The notes beneath the pieces were generated by a model. That model ran no database searches. It saw nothing but the letters and a program-made list of their open reading frames with translations, and was not told where the DNA came from. This document shows, piece after piece, positions 33,157 to 40,047 of a DNA stretch of 64,000 nt. The stretch comes from RUG023 sp900315435 (GTDB lineage: Bacteria; Spirochaetota; Spirochaetia; Sphaerochaetales; Sphaerochaetaceae), in assembly GCA_902788205.1 (NCBI GenBank), contig CADAJJ010000008.1:1-64000 (forward strand). Direction: 5' to 3'. A program made the position numbers and the translations under genes. Numbering within the stretch: the stretch's first letter is position 1; each line of letters opens with the position of its first letter.

Positions 33157-33468
33157 CTCAAGGGCCTGGGTCGTGCCATACCGTCACGCCGTGGTCATGG
33201 ACATGCATCCTGCGGGCATTCGACCGTGCCTGTCTGCCTTGTGCCGGAGAATGGCAGAATCAGGCGCCTTTTCTGTTGGTCTAACCGCAAAGAGCCGCAC
33301 TGGAAGTGCTGACACGAACGGTGGATCCGGGTATCTTGTGAGTTTGGCATGTCTGTATGGTTTTCCTTTTTTGAGTGGTAACCAAAATGGAACCAGACAA
33401 CGTGCTCTTTTTGCAACTATTGCGGTACCCTATGTTCCTCATCCCCCAACTTTCCGTGAACTCAATAT
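33157..33468. other. Apparently non-coding stretch left of the integrative element
   Basis: About 310 bases between the transposase remnant and the first small gene of the element. No reading frame is recognisable. I looked here for a partial copy of the tRNA-Gly 3' end that would mark the far attachment site and did not see one. Confidence 0.4.
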
Positions 33469-33663
33469 ATGAGTATGAAGACATCTAAAGGTGACTATTT
33501 GCAAGTCAAGGTAGGCATAGATACTGCCGAACGCGAAAAAGCAAGAGTTCTCGCCCGTTCCAAGGGCATGACATTTCAGGGCTTTGTAGGCCAGCTGATC
33601 AAGCGTGAGCTTGCGAAGAGCCAGCACGAGCAATTGTCAGCCGAGGGGGAGAGCCATGAGTGA
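33469..33663 (+). CDS. Small ribbon-helix-helix-like protein (copy 1)
   Basis: A 64-residue basic protein. Its core QVKVGIDTAEREKARVLAR followed by SKGMTFQGFVGQLIKREL fits a ribbon-helix-helix: one beta strand, then two helices. The gene at 34091 encodes a similar protein, with GMT-x-x-G-[FY]-[VL]-G-x-L-[IL]-K-R-E-L shared. It is probably a transcription factor or antitoxin-like regulator of the element. The end of the gene (GAGAGCCATGAGTGAG) resembles the ATGAGTGAG junction after copy 2, suggesting that the whole two-gene unit was duplicated. Confidence 0.55.
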   Translation: MSMKTSKGDYLQVKVGIDTAEREKARVLARSKGMTFQGFVGQLIKRELAKSQHEQLSAEGESHE

Positions 33664-33667
33664 GCGG

Positions 33668-34000
33668 TCAACGCCCCGATGCAAGTCCGTTGACCATCTT
33701 CCTCACAGTGTCGAGCTGTTGGGTGTCGAGGGAGACAAGCATATCGGCGATTTCCCGGATGGCTTGTGGGTAAGGCACGTCAGGCGTACCGGTAAGAAGA
33801 TGCTCCACAGACGTTCCAAGCACACGTGCTATGGCGACGGCATCAATGGTGGTAGGGAGCTGCATGTCGGAACGCATCTCGTTGAGGCGCTGCTGCTTGA
33901 TGCCGGCCTTCAGGGCAAGCTCCTTGTAGGTGGGAACGCCTGCGTTCCTCATCGCCTTGTCTACGCACTTCCAGAATGTGGCGGCATATTCGGGATTCAT
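33668..34000 (-). CDS. XRE/Cro-CI-type repressor of the integrative element
   Basis: A 110-residue protein with an N-terminal helix-turn-helix: TYKELALKAGIKQQRLNEMR then LPTTIDAVAIARVLGTSVEHLL. A short helical tail follows (IREIADMLVSLDTQQL). It is divergent from the ribbon-helix-helix gene at 34091, with 90 nt between, like the repressor/antirepressor switch of temperate phages. CCAACAA (34032-34038) and TTGTTGG (34061-34067) form an inverted repeat in this region and may be operators. Confidence 0.75.
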   Translation of the reverse strand: MNPEYAATFWKCVDKAMRNAGVPTYKELALKAGIKQQRLNEMRSDMQLPTTIDAVAIARVLGTSVEHLLTGTPDVPYPQAIREIADMLVSLDTQQLDTVRKMVNGLASGR

Positions 34001-34055
34001 GGGAACAGCTTCGCACGTTTATGGGAAAAACCCAACAAAAAGAGGATAAAAACGC

Positions 34056-34083
34056 TTGACTTGTTGGATAAATCCTATACAAA
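34056..34083 (+). promoter_or_regulatory. Promoter with -10 box 7 nt from a ribbon-helix-helix gene
   Basis: TTGACT (34056-34061), a 16-base spacer and TACAAA (34078-34083) precede the ATG at 34091 by 7 nt. GGGG lies too close to ATG to act as a ribosome site, so a leaderless message is possible. Confidence 0.45.
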
Positions 34084-34090
34084 TAGGGGT

Positions 34091-34252
34091 ATGACATTGG
34101 AAAAATCCCACATAACGCTGTATGTGCGGATGACGCACGAGGACAGGGAGCGGCTGAAGGAACTGGTAAGGGAGAAGGGGATGACCTTGTCCGGATATCT
34201 CGGCCTTCTGCTGAAGCGTGAGCTTGCCGCATCCAGGGAGGAGAAAACATGA
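34091..34252 (+). CDS. Small ribbon-helix-helix-like protein (copy 2)
   Basis: A 53-residue protein with the core ITLYVRMTHEDRERLKELVR and EKGMTLSGYLGLLLKRELA. It matches copy 1 at 33469 in layout and motif. It is the first rightward gene opposite the XRE repressor, the place of a Cro- or Arc-like regulator in phage switches. It overlaps the next small gene by ATGA. Confidence 0.6.
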   Translation: MTLEKSHITLYVRMTHEDRERLKELVREKGMTLSGYLGLLLKRELAASREEKT

Positions 34253-34374
34253 GTGAGCAGGTACTGGAGCGCACGATGCTCGAGCAGCATCTGAAGCGCA
34301 TCGAGGAGTTGCGAAACGTTCCAGAACAGGCAGGATTCCCGGATGTGGTAGAGTGGCCTGAAATGCCTGAATAA
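34249..34374 (+). CDS. 41-residue protein coupled to the ribbon-helix-helix gene
   Basis: A very short acidic frame (MSEQVLERTMLEQHLKRIEE, then ending PDVVEWPEMPE) that starts at an ATGA overlap and ends before an A-rich tract. I do not recognise a family. The overlapping start and the matching ATGAGTGAG sequence after copy 1 of the ribbon-helix-helix gene favour a real gene. It could be a small modulator of its neighbour. Confidence 0.4.
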   Translation: MSEQVLERTMLEQHLKRIEELRNVPEQAGFPDVVEWPEMPE

Positions 34375-34388
34375 AAAACAATCTGAAT

Positions 34389-34748
34389 TCAGACCAACTC
34401 TTTGTAGTCCATTTCCAATGCCGATGCCAGCTTCTTGGCCGCGGCAAGCCCGATCGGGCGCTTGCCCCTCTCCATCAGGCTGATGTTCTCCCTGCGGATT
34501 CCGCATTTTTGTGCGAGCTGTGCCTGGGTCATGCCGGTGCGGAGCCTGTTGAGATGCAGCTTCTCGTCCGGGGTGTTCGTCATCTCCGCTTTGATCTGCC
34601 TGTAGACGTCGGATTCGGTGGCCTCGATGAGCTCGTCATCATCAACGACCTTCAGGTCTGGCCACTGTTTGCGGAGATATGGAAGGAGCACTTCCGCCCC
34701 CGAGGTTACCGTGATGTCAATATGGTGATTTCTCTCTACTACCTGCAT
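34389..34748 (-). CDS. HigA-like antitoxin (XRE helix-turn-helix)
   Basis: A 119-residue protein with a C-terminal helix-turn-helix: MTQAQLAQKCGIRRENISLM followed by ERGKRPIGLAAAKKLASALE (about residues 73-112). The N-terminal 60 residues would bind the toxin. The gene follows and overlaps the toxin gene by 32 bp, giving toxin-before-antitoxin order as in higBA-type modules. Proteins of this type bind their own promoter together with the toxin. Confidence 0.78.
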   Translation of the reverse strand: MQVVERNHHIDITVTSGAEVLLPYLRKQWPDLKVVDDDELIEATESDVYRQIKAEMTNTPDEKLHLNRLRTGMTQAQLAQKCGIRRENISLMERGKRPIGLAAAKKLASALEMDYKELV

Positions 34749-34986
34749 ATGTTACCTCCACTTCGAAAGAGATTCCGTTCCATCGCCATACCGCTATCCA
34801 GTGGTAGGAAAGATGGCAATGATAGGTGTCCTTGGTGTTCTTGAGCTTGCTGTAGTTCCTCCAGTTCGTCCGTATCGGGCCGGATTCCCGGATTTCATCC
34901 ACAAGCATAATGAAAAGCTTTTGTTCCGCTTTTGGCATCTTGAGGATTTCTTTGTCCACCTTTCTTTTCCAGAACACCTTGTACAT
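34717..34986 (-). CDS. RelE/HigB-like toxin
   Basis: An 89-residue basic protein with KVFWKRKVDKEILKMPKAEQ at the N-terminus and HCHLSYHWIAVWRWNGISFE then VEVTYAGSREK at the C-terminus. The fold order and the final aromatic/basic strand fit RelE-superfamily mRNA interferases, here probably the subgroup with a short compact core. It is first in a two-gene operon with an XRE antitoxin. Its start codon is only 6 nt from a strong -10 box, so the toxin message would be leaderless. That may limit its translation. Confidence 0.72.
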   Translation of the reverse strand: MYKVFWKRKVDKEILKMPKAEQKLFIMLVDEIRESGPIRTNWRNYSKLKNTKDTYHCHLSYHWIAVWRWNGISFEVEVTYAGSREKSPY

Positions 34987-34992
34987 GCTCTA

Positions 34993-35021
34993 AATGTATC
35001 ATAAATGAAACACTCTGTCAA
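34993..35021 (-). promoter_or_regulatory. Strong promoter of the toxin-antitoxin operon, leaderless spacing
   Basis: A perfect TTGACA (35016-35021), a 17-base spacer and TACATT (34993-34998) on the minus strand. The six bases TAGAGC separate the -10 box from ATG. Confidence 0.7.
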
Positions 35022-35088
35022 CCAAAGCGTGCAAGCTATGTGGGTAGCGCTCCATGCACCGATTCCGATTCTGTGATTCCATGATGGT

Positions 35089-35469
35089 ATGGAAGACGAT
35101 ATCAGCCAGAGATTTGAGTCATGTGATGCTCGCCTGCTCGAGCACGACAAGCAACTCCACGAATTAAGCCAGAAGGTTGGAGTACTTGAGAATGCATCCA
35201 AGGACTCCTACAAGAGGATAAGCAGCATAGAAGGACAGCTTGTAGCAATCACATCGAAAGTGGATCAACTCTCGGCTGATGTCGGGAAGATGAGCAAGAG
35301 GATCAGGAGCAATGGAGAGAGAGACAGGCGCACGCAGCTCATCGTCATCGCATGTCTCGGCCTCACAGTCGCCCTGTTCGTCTACGTGGTCGTTGCTGAC
35401 AAGGCGTCCGCGAAAGAGATCCTCAAGACGGCCGCGGATGTATCCGCTCTTGCCAGTCATCTGCTTTGA
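35089..35469 (+). CDS. Coiled-coil protein with one membrane helix
   Basis: A 126-residue protein. Residues 1-70 form a coiled coil (DKQLHELSQKVGVLENASKD and later IEGQLVAITSKVDQLSADVG). A membrane helix follows at about 84-101 (LIVIACLGLTVALFVYVVV) and a short alanine-rich tail ends the chain. It is the first gene of a four-gene membrane cassette that ends in a lipoprotein. Similar small coiled-coil/TM proteins are common in phage lysis or tail-accessory modules. No specific family is recognised. Confidence 0.6.
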   Translation: MEDDISQRFESCDARLLEHDKQLHELSQKVGVLENASKDSYKRISSIEGQLVAITSKVDQLSADVGKMSKRIRSNGERDRRTQLIVIACLGLTVALFVYVVVADKASAKEILKTAADVSALASHLL

Positions 35470-35491
35470 CCAAATTTGGGAGGAAGATCAT

Positions 35492-35935
35492 ATGAATCTT
35501 GCGTTGGAACATTTTTCTGAAGCGTATGGGAACAGTTTCATCCTGTTCGTAATCTTCTCCATCTGCGTTGGGGCACTGATGGAGATTGTGAAGAAGAACG
35601 TCTTCAAGCCTCTTGACGCCTATTTTGAGAATGTCGAGATAAGCGGGAAAGGGAAAGCGGTCTACAGAGCCGCCAAGTATGGCAGCTATGGAGTGCTGGC
35701 GTTGGCTATCAGTCTGTGGTTCGTGCGGTCTCTCATCGCAACCATGCCGTTTCCTGGTATCGAGGACGGAAGGATGGTCTTGTATCCTCTCTATGTGACC
35801 TTGTTCTATCTCCTGCAGTTGCTTGTCTCGATGACCGGTATCAAGGCAATCGTCAATAGGGTCACCGCACCGGCGAGACCAAAGAAGAGATACAAGAAAG
35901 TGTTGATTGAAGAGGATGACGACGAGGAGAACTGA
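35492..35935 (+). CDS. Three-helix membrane protein, holin-like (tentative)
   Basis: A 147-residue protein with hydrophobic segments at about 14-32, 66-86 and 103-122 and a strongly charged tail (RPKKRYKKVLIEEDDDEEN). Size, three helices and charged C-terminus resemble class I holins, and the position before a spanin-like pair fits. No endolysin gene is present, so this stays a proposal. GGGAGGAAG precedes ATG. Confidence 0.5.
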   Translation: MNLALEHFSEAYGNSFILFVIFSICVGALMEIVKKNVFKPLDAYFENVEISGKGKAVYRAAKYGSYGVLALAISLWFVRSLIATMPFPGIEDGRMVLYPLYVTLFYLLQLLVSMTGIKAIVNRVTAPARPKKRYKKVLIEEDDDEEN

Positions 35936-35938
35936 GCG

Positions 35939-36310
35939 ATGTGGAAGCTGCTTGCCGCCGTTCTGGTCCCGATTGCCAGCCTTCTTTGGGGCTGGCTGAA
36001 GGGTCGTTCTTCCGGTAAAGAGAAAGCCGAGGCTAAAGCTAGAGTGGCAGTTGCCGACGCCACATCGGAAGCAAACAAGGCAAAGGCATCGGCGGCTGAG
36101 GTAGCGAAGAATACTGCCGTGCATGCCGCAATTACTCTTGCAACGCAAGTGGCGGCATCTAAGGCGGAGAGCCAGGAGTATGCCGAAAGCGTGGAGCAGG
36201 AGATCCAGACAGCCTCTGATACCGGCGACATCGATGCGTTGATTGCCATCGCCAGGCAGCAGAAAGAACGTGCCGACCAGTTTGCCCGGAACCTGGAGGC
36301 AAGACAATGA
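35939..36310 (+). CDS. Membrane-anchored coiled-coil protein, inner-spanin-like (tentative)
   Basis: A 123-residue protein with one N-terminal membrane anchor (LLAAVLVPIASLLWGWL) and a long Ala/Glu/Lys-rich helical region to the end. This is the architecture of i-spanins (Rz). The following gene overlaps by ATGA and encodes a small lipoprotein, the architecture of o-spanins. The composition is also consistent with any anchored coiled coil. Confidence 0.5.
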   Translation: MWKLLAAVLVPIASLLWGWLKGRSSGKEKAEAKARVAVADATSEANKAKASAAEVAKNTAVHAAITLATQVAASKAESQEYAESVEQEIQTASDTGDIDALIAIARQQKERADQFARNLEARQ

Positions 36311-36582
36311 ATCGGTTGATGGTCATCATGCTGGCACTGCCGCTCATCGGCTGCATGACCACCAATGCGGAGCCAGCAGTGGTACATGAGTACCACGAAA
36401 TCAGGCCGGATTACAGCGATGCAAAAGTTGCCCTCTTTGCGGCACGGCCTGATGTGGTACCCGATTTAAGGGACGTTCACACGATGGAGGATGCCGCATA
36501 CAATTCAGTCCAGTTCCAGACAGGCATGGAGCAGTGGATTTTCTATGCTGTCAGTCTTGAGGACTGGATCAAGAAGCTTTGA
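36307..36582 (+). CDS. Small lipoprotein, outer-spanin-like (tentative)
   Basis: A 91-residue lipoprotein with signal MNRLMVIMLALPLIGC (Cys16). The mature part is acidic and ends in FYAVSLEDWIKKL. It overlaps the preceding anchored coiled-coil gene by ATGA, as separated Rz/Rz1 pairs often do. It is not proline-rich, unlike many Rz1 proteins, so the spanin call is a guess from layout. A strong terminator follows. Confidence 0.5.
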   Translation: MNRLMVIMLALPLIGCMTTNAEPAVVHEYHEIRPDYSDAKVALFAARPDVVPDLRDVHTMEDAAYNSVQFQTGMEQWIFYAVSLEDWIKKL

Positions 36583-36599
36583 TTCAAGACCCTGTCCTT

Positions 36600-36632
36600 C
36601 CCGGTTCCCGCATATCGCGGGGCCGGGTTTTT
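36600..36632 (+). terminator. Strong terminator of the lysis-like cassette
   Basis: CCCGGTTCCCGC (36600-36611) pairs with GCGGGGCCGGG (36617-36627), followed by TTTTTC. It abuts the stop codon of the convergent integrase gene. Confidence 0.88.
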
Positions 36633-37789
36633 CATCTTACGGCGAACTGAAGGATTTTCTCCGACACTCCATACATCTCGTCGATCGCGTCTGCAACGGG
36701 TCTTAGGTTCTCGGCGTACAGGTGTGTGTATCCGGCCTGTACAGAGTTTTCCGGCTGATGCTGCCAAGACAGGTATTCCGCCACCACGAGGTCAGGCAAC
36801 CTGCTTTCGAGCCGGAGGTTCGTGTTCAGGCTGTGCCTGAGGATATGGGGTGTCATGGATTTGATTGCGTCGGGCGTCTCCCATCCCTGCTGAAGCATGG
36901 CATTGGCTGAAAGCCTCCTGATCACATTCTCGAACCAGTTCTGGCTGTAGTGGTACAACCTTCCGTCAGGATGAGCACTGGTACACAGGCGCATCATGGA
37001 ATCCTGTGCGGTAACCGGCAATGGGATGGTCCTGCAGTATCCCCATTTTGGCTTGCCAATTTCTTTGTAGTTGTAGTCCTTCATCGCCTGGTCGATGACG
37101 AGGATGTGGCTTTTCTGGTCGTATTGTCTGGCGGACAGTGCCGCAAGCTCTCCGATGCGCATGCCAGTACATGCAAGCACGATGAAAGTGTCCTGCTCCT
37201 TCTGCGAAGAGAGGAATGATTCGTGGATGAGCCTCTTGATGTCTGAGGACGAGATGGGGAGCTTTTCTGTTGTCTTGGCCGGATGTATGTCCGGCAGGCC
37301 GCTTGCCGGGTTGGCCGGTACGAGGCCTTCGTCCGCAGCCTGTCCAAAGCAGAGCTTGACCATCTTGAAGAACTTCATCGCACGATAACTGAGTCCTTCC
37401 TTCTCAACCAGGAAGTACATGATTGTCTTGCATTCCTTCCTCGAGACTTCCTCTATCGGCTTGTAATAGAGGCTAGGGATTCCTTTCGACAGGAGACTGT
37501 CGAGCTCGGCGGACTTGACGGCAATCATATCGGCATACCGTGCGGTATATTGCTTCCCGGTAATCCTGGCGTCCTTGTATCTTGGGTTCGTCTCCGGATC
37601 CATGAATGAGGCGAGCACTGATGCGAGGGTAGGTGAATCCAGCTTATTTGTCCGATAGAGCCTGTCGACATGACGTTGCGCCTGGGCCAGAGTTGAGCCC
37701 TCGGCCTTCCTTGTCACTCTGTGGCCGTTGATGTTGACCTTGTAGTAGAACGTGTTTCTTTGCTGGTAAACCTGTGGAATCTTGTCCAT
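36632..37789 (-). CDS. int: Tyrosine recombinase (integrase) of the tRNA-Gly element
   Basis: A 385-residue integrase. The N-terminal part includes an arm-type DNA-binding region (FYYKVNINGHRVTRKAEG) and a SAM-like core-binding domain at about 55-185. The catalytic domain shows Arg in TGMRIGELAAL, His and Arg in HILRHSLNTNL, and the likely Tyr in AGYTHLY near the C-terminus. AGGGAGG precedes the ATG at 37789, which excludes the longer upstream frame. The gene begins about 125 nt past the 3' end of tRNA-Gly(CCC), the classic place for an integrase that uses a tRNA 3' end as attachment site. Confidence 0.88.
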   Translation of the reverse strand: MDKIPQVYQQRNTFYYKVNINGHRVTRKAEGSTLAQAQRHVDRLYRTNKLDSPTLASVLASFMDPETNPRYKDARITGKQYTARYADMIAVKSAELDSLLSKGIPSLYYKPIEEVSRKECKTIMYFLVEKEGLSYRAMKFFKMVKLCFGQAADEGLVPANPASGLPDIHPAKTTEKLPISSSDIKRLIHESFLSSQKEQDTFIVLACTGMRIGELAALSARQYDQKSHILVIDQAMKDYNYKEIGKPKWGYCRTIPLPVTAQDSMMRLCTSAHPDGRLYHYSQNWFENVIRRLSANAMLQQGWETPDAIKSMTPHILRHSLNTNLRLESRLPDLVVAEYLSWQHQPENSVQAGYTHLYAENLRPVADAIDEMYGVSEKILQFAVR

Positions 37790-37824
37790 AAAACCTCCCT
37801 GTCCAGATGGAAAAATCCCTTGCG

Positions 37825-37852
37825 TTGTCCAACATTTGTCCAACGTTGGACA
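37825..37852. repeat. Three TGTCCAAC-type half-sites upstream of the integrase
   Basis: TTGTCCAAC occurs twice in direct orientation (37825-37833, 37836-37844), and the second copy forms a perfect 16-bp palindrome TGTCCAAC/GTTGGACA (37837-37852). The sites lie 36-63 nt before the integrase start. They could be arm-type integrase sites or operators. Confidence 0.6.
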
Positions 37853-37884
37853 CTTTTCGCAAAGTTGAAGAGGTTTTATGCATC

Positions 37885-37911
37885 GCAACTTGTTGTGTGC
37901 CAACAAGTTGC
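37885..37911. repeat. Perfect 11-bp inverted repeat next to tRNA-Gly
   Basis: GCAACTTGTTG (37885-37895) and CAACAAGTTGC (37901-37911) flank TGTGC. It starts 4 nt past the tRNA 3' end. It has no T run after it, so a recombination or regulatory role is as likely as termination. Confidence 0.55.
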
Positions 37912-37915
37912 TTAG

Positions 37916-37987
37916 AGCGCCAGACGGGAATCGAACCCGCATCTCAAGCTTGGGAAGCTCGTATCTTAACCATTGGACTACAAGCGC
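37916..37987 (-). tRNA. tRNA-Gly (anticodon CCC)
   Basis: A 72-nt cloverleaf. The D arm TAGTCCAATGGTTAAGAT, the anticodon arm CGAGC-TTCCCAA-GCTTG and the T arm GCGGG-TTCGATT-CCCGT are normal. The acceptor arms GCGCTTG and CTGGCGC pair with one G-T and one T-T mismatch. The discriminator is T, usual for tRNA-Gly. CCA is not encoded. The 3' end faces the integrase gene. Confidence 0.9.
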
Positions 37988-38072
37988 AATGTTTCTAGAG
38001 GCTAACATACCACAATCAGACGGAAATGACAAGCGAGGTTTCGCATTGTTGCAAACAACTGCCGGTTTTGGC

Positions 38073-38633
38073 ATGATGGAGCACATGTCAGGTACACTCA
38101 GTAGCCGCTGGGCAGGATTCGAGCCTAGAGCAAAAGCATTATATGTATCGTCTTTTCCCAAAGTGGAACGGTTTCCCTATGGGTTGATTTGCGCAGTGGC
38201 CTACCTTCCGGGGTTCCATTTCCGGACTTGGTACATCGACGGGAAGTTCATCGGTTTGACCTATACGCTGACTCGGCACAGCATGTCGGTGATCTACTAC
38301 TTGGCGGTAGTGGAAGAGGAGCGGGGCAAAGGCTACGGGGCTTTGATTCTGAAAGAACTATGCAAACTCCGTCCGCGTACCGCCCTGATTACGGAGAGCG
38401 ACGACATCCAGGCAGCCAACCGGGTGCAGCGCCAGCGCAGGATAGCCTTCTATTTGCGCAATGGATTCGTACAGACCGGCTGGCAGTTGGCCGACTATAG
38501 CGGACTGTACGATATCATGGCCACCGTTTCCGGCTTGGACGTGAGGAAAGCCCGCCGCCTTATCGGCAGATTTACCCCTTGGGTCCAGAGCAGGCTTGTC
38601 AGATCGCCAGGGGTTCCTTCTCCAGGTGCTTGA
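38073..38633 (+). CDS. GNAT-family acetyltransferase
   Basis: A protein of about 186 residues. The acetyl-CoA-binding block is YYLAVVEEERGKGYGALILKEL (R/Q-x-x-G-x-G/A type, RGKGYG), followed by FYLRNGFVQTG. The protein would N-acetylate a small molecule or protein. The start is uncertain: ATG at 38073, 38076 or 38085 are possible, and the last has GGAG 4 nt before it. The end overlaps the convergent MATE gene by 35 bp. Confidence 0.8.
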   Translation: MMEHMSGTLSSRWAGFEPRAKALYVSSFPKVERFPYGLICAVAYLPGFHFRTWYIDGKFIGLTYTLTRHSMSVIYYLAVVEEERGKGYGALILKELCKLRPRTALITESDDIQAANRVQRQRRIAFYLRNGFVQTGWQLADYSGLYDIMATVSGLDVRKARRLIGRFTPWVQSRLVRSPGVPSPGA

Positions 38634-39948
38634 TCAGGACCAGCAGCGCAACCGTCGTGTAGATGCCCGCGGCCAACCACGCGGCCGGATCTCCCGCGAC
38701 GGAAAGCAGGTAGCTGTGGGTGTGGGTCGCGATGGTCGCCATGACCCATCGCGCGGCCAGCTCGACGATGCCGCTGATGACGGTGAGCGTCGCATACCCG
38801 CAACCCTCGAGACTGTTCCGGCAGATGAAAATCATCGAAAGCGGAATAAAGAACAGCATGGAAAGGAAGATATAGGTTTCCGCCCATGGCATCAGGCTCT
38901 GGATATCTGTTCCTCGTGAGAAGAACAAGCCCATCATCGCTGGAAGCATGCACTTCAACAACAGGGCCGCCAGCACGGAATAGACGACCATCATCCCCGT
39001 CGCGGTCCTGACGCCTTTCTTGATCCGGGAAAGCGTGTGCTTCCCCCAGTTCTGCCCGCAGAAGTTCGCCATGGTGGTGCCGATAGCCGGCATCGGCTGG
39101 GTGACGATGCTCTGGATCTTGCTGGCCGCGGTGAAAGCGGCGACGGCCGTGGAGCCGAACAGGTTGATCGCGCCCTGCATGATCATGGTGCCGATGGCGG
39201 TGATGCCGTATTGCATTGCCATCAGCAAGCCCATGGTCATCTGGAATCGGACATGCTCCCGCTTCGGCCGCCATTCCCCCCTGAGGGGGATGAGCATGCG
39301 GACCTTTTTCAACAGGAACGCCAGGCAAAGGAAGGCCGAGACGCCTTGGCTGATCACGGTCGCCCAGGCGGCTCCTGCCACCCCCATATGGAGCCCGATG
39401 ATCATCCACAAATCCAGGATCGTGTTCAGCGTGGCGCTGATGATCAGGAAGACGAGCGGGGCGCGACTGTTGCCGACCGCCCGCAGAAATCCGGAGAACA
39501 GGTTGTAGAGGATGGTCGTGACGATGCCAAGGGCGATGATCAGGATGTAGATATAGGCCATGTCGTAGATGTCGTCCGGGGTGTGCATCATCGTGAGCAT
39601 CTTCCGCATGAAGACGGAGAATCCGACGGTAAGGCCTACCGTGCAGAGCAAGGAGAGCGCCAGCCCGCTTGCGACACTCCGCCTGACTCCCTCGTTGTCT
39701 CCAGCCCCGAAACGTTGGCTGGTCAGGACTGCGAAGCCGTTGGTCATCCCTTGGGCGAAGCCGGTGACCAGGAACATGATGGTGCCGGTGGAACCCACGG
39801 CGGCCAGGGCCTGCGGGCCAAGCGCATGGCCCACGATGGCTGTATCGGTCATGTTGTAGACCTGCTGGAGCACGTTGCCGATTGCGATGGGGATGGTGAA
39901 GTCCAGGATGTGCCTGGCCACCGACCCCGTGGTCATGTCTTGCTGCAT
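38599..39948 (-). CDS. MATE-family efflux transporter
   Basis: A 449-residue MATE protein, the fourth in the window. The N-terminus HILDFTIPIAIGNVLQQVYN and DTAIVGHALGPQALAAVGS is typical of the NorM/DinF-like branch common in gut bacteria. About twelve hydrophobic segments are seen. The start at 39948 lies 9 nt after a -10 box, with no ribosome site. It stands alone next to a GNAT acetyltransferase. Confidence 0.9.
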   Translation of the reverse strand: MQQDMTTGSVARHILDFTIPIAIGNVLQQVYNMTDTAIVGHALGPQALAAVGSTGTIMFLVTGFAQGMTNGFAVLTSQRFGAGDNEGVRRSVASGLALSLLCTVGLTVGFSVFMRKMLTMMHTPDDIYDMAYIYILIIALGIVTTILYNLFSGFLRAVGNSRAPLVFLIISATLNTILDLWMIIGLHMGVAGAAWATVISQGVSAFLCLAFLLKKVRMLIPLRGEWRPKREHVRFQMTMGLLMAMQYGITAIGTMIMQGAINLFGSTAVAAFTAASKIQSIVTQPMPAIGTTMANFCGQNWGKHTLSRIKKGVRTATGMMVVYSVLAALLLKCMLPAMMGLFFSRGTDIQSLMPWAETYIFLSMLFFIPLSMIFICRNSLEGCGYATLTVISGIVELAARWVMATIATHTHSYLLSVAGDPAAWLAAGIYTTVALLVLIKHLEKEPLAI

Positions 39949-39957
39949 ATGTCTCTG

Positions 39958-39986
39958 GTATTACCCGGTTATTCGCTTTCTGTCCA
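39958..39986 (-). promoter_or_regulatory. Promoter with -10 box 9 nt from the fourth MATE start codon
   Basis: TGGACA (39981-39986), a 17-base spacer and TAATAC (39958-39963) on the minus strand, then nine bases CAGAGACAT before ATG. Confidence 0.5.
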
Positions 39987-40047
39987 GAGAATCCATTCCC
40001 CATGAAAAACACATGAGAACGCATTCCCATCTTTGAGAAGGAATTGT

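Noticed and set aside
33157..33468. Far attachment site (second copy of the tRNA-Gly 3' end)
   Set aside because: Looked for a direct repeat of the tRNA 3' end on the left side of the element and found none by eye, so no attachment site is reported.
33103..33472. Short plus-strand frames between the transposase remnant and the element
   Set aside because: No start sites with ribosome signals and no recognisable protein content.
37825..37852. Possible CRISPR repeats near the integrase
   Set aside because: The repeats are 9 bases long with 2-base spacing and there are no cas genes; no CRISPR array was seen anywhere in the window.
37790..38161. Upstream extension of the integrase frame through tRNA-Gly
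   Set aside because: The extension crosses a tRNA gene and the repeat region; AGGGAGG before ATG 37789 fixes the true start.
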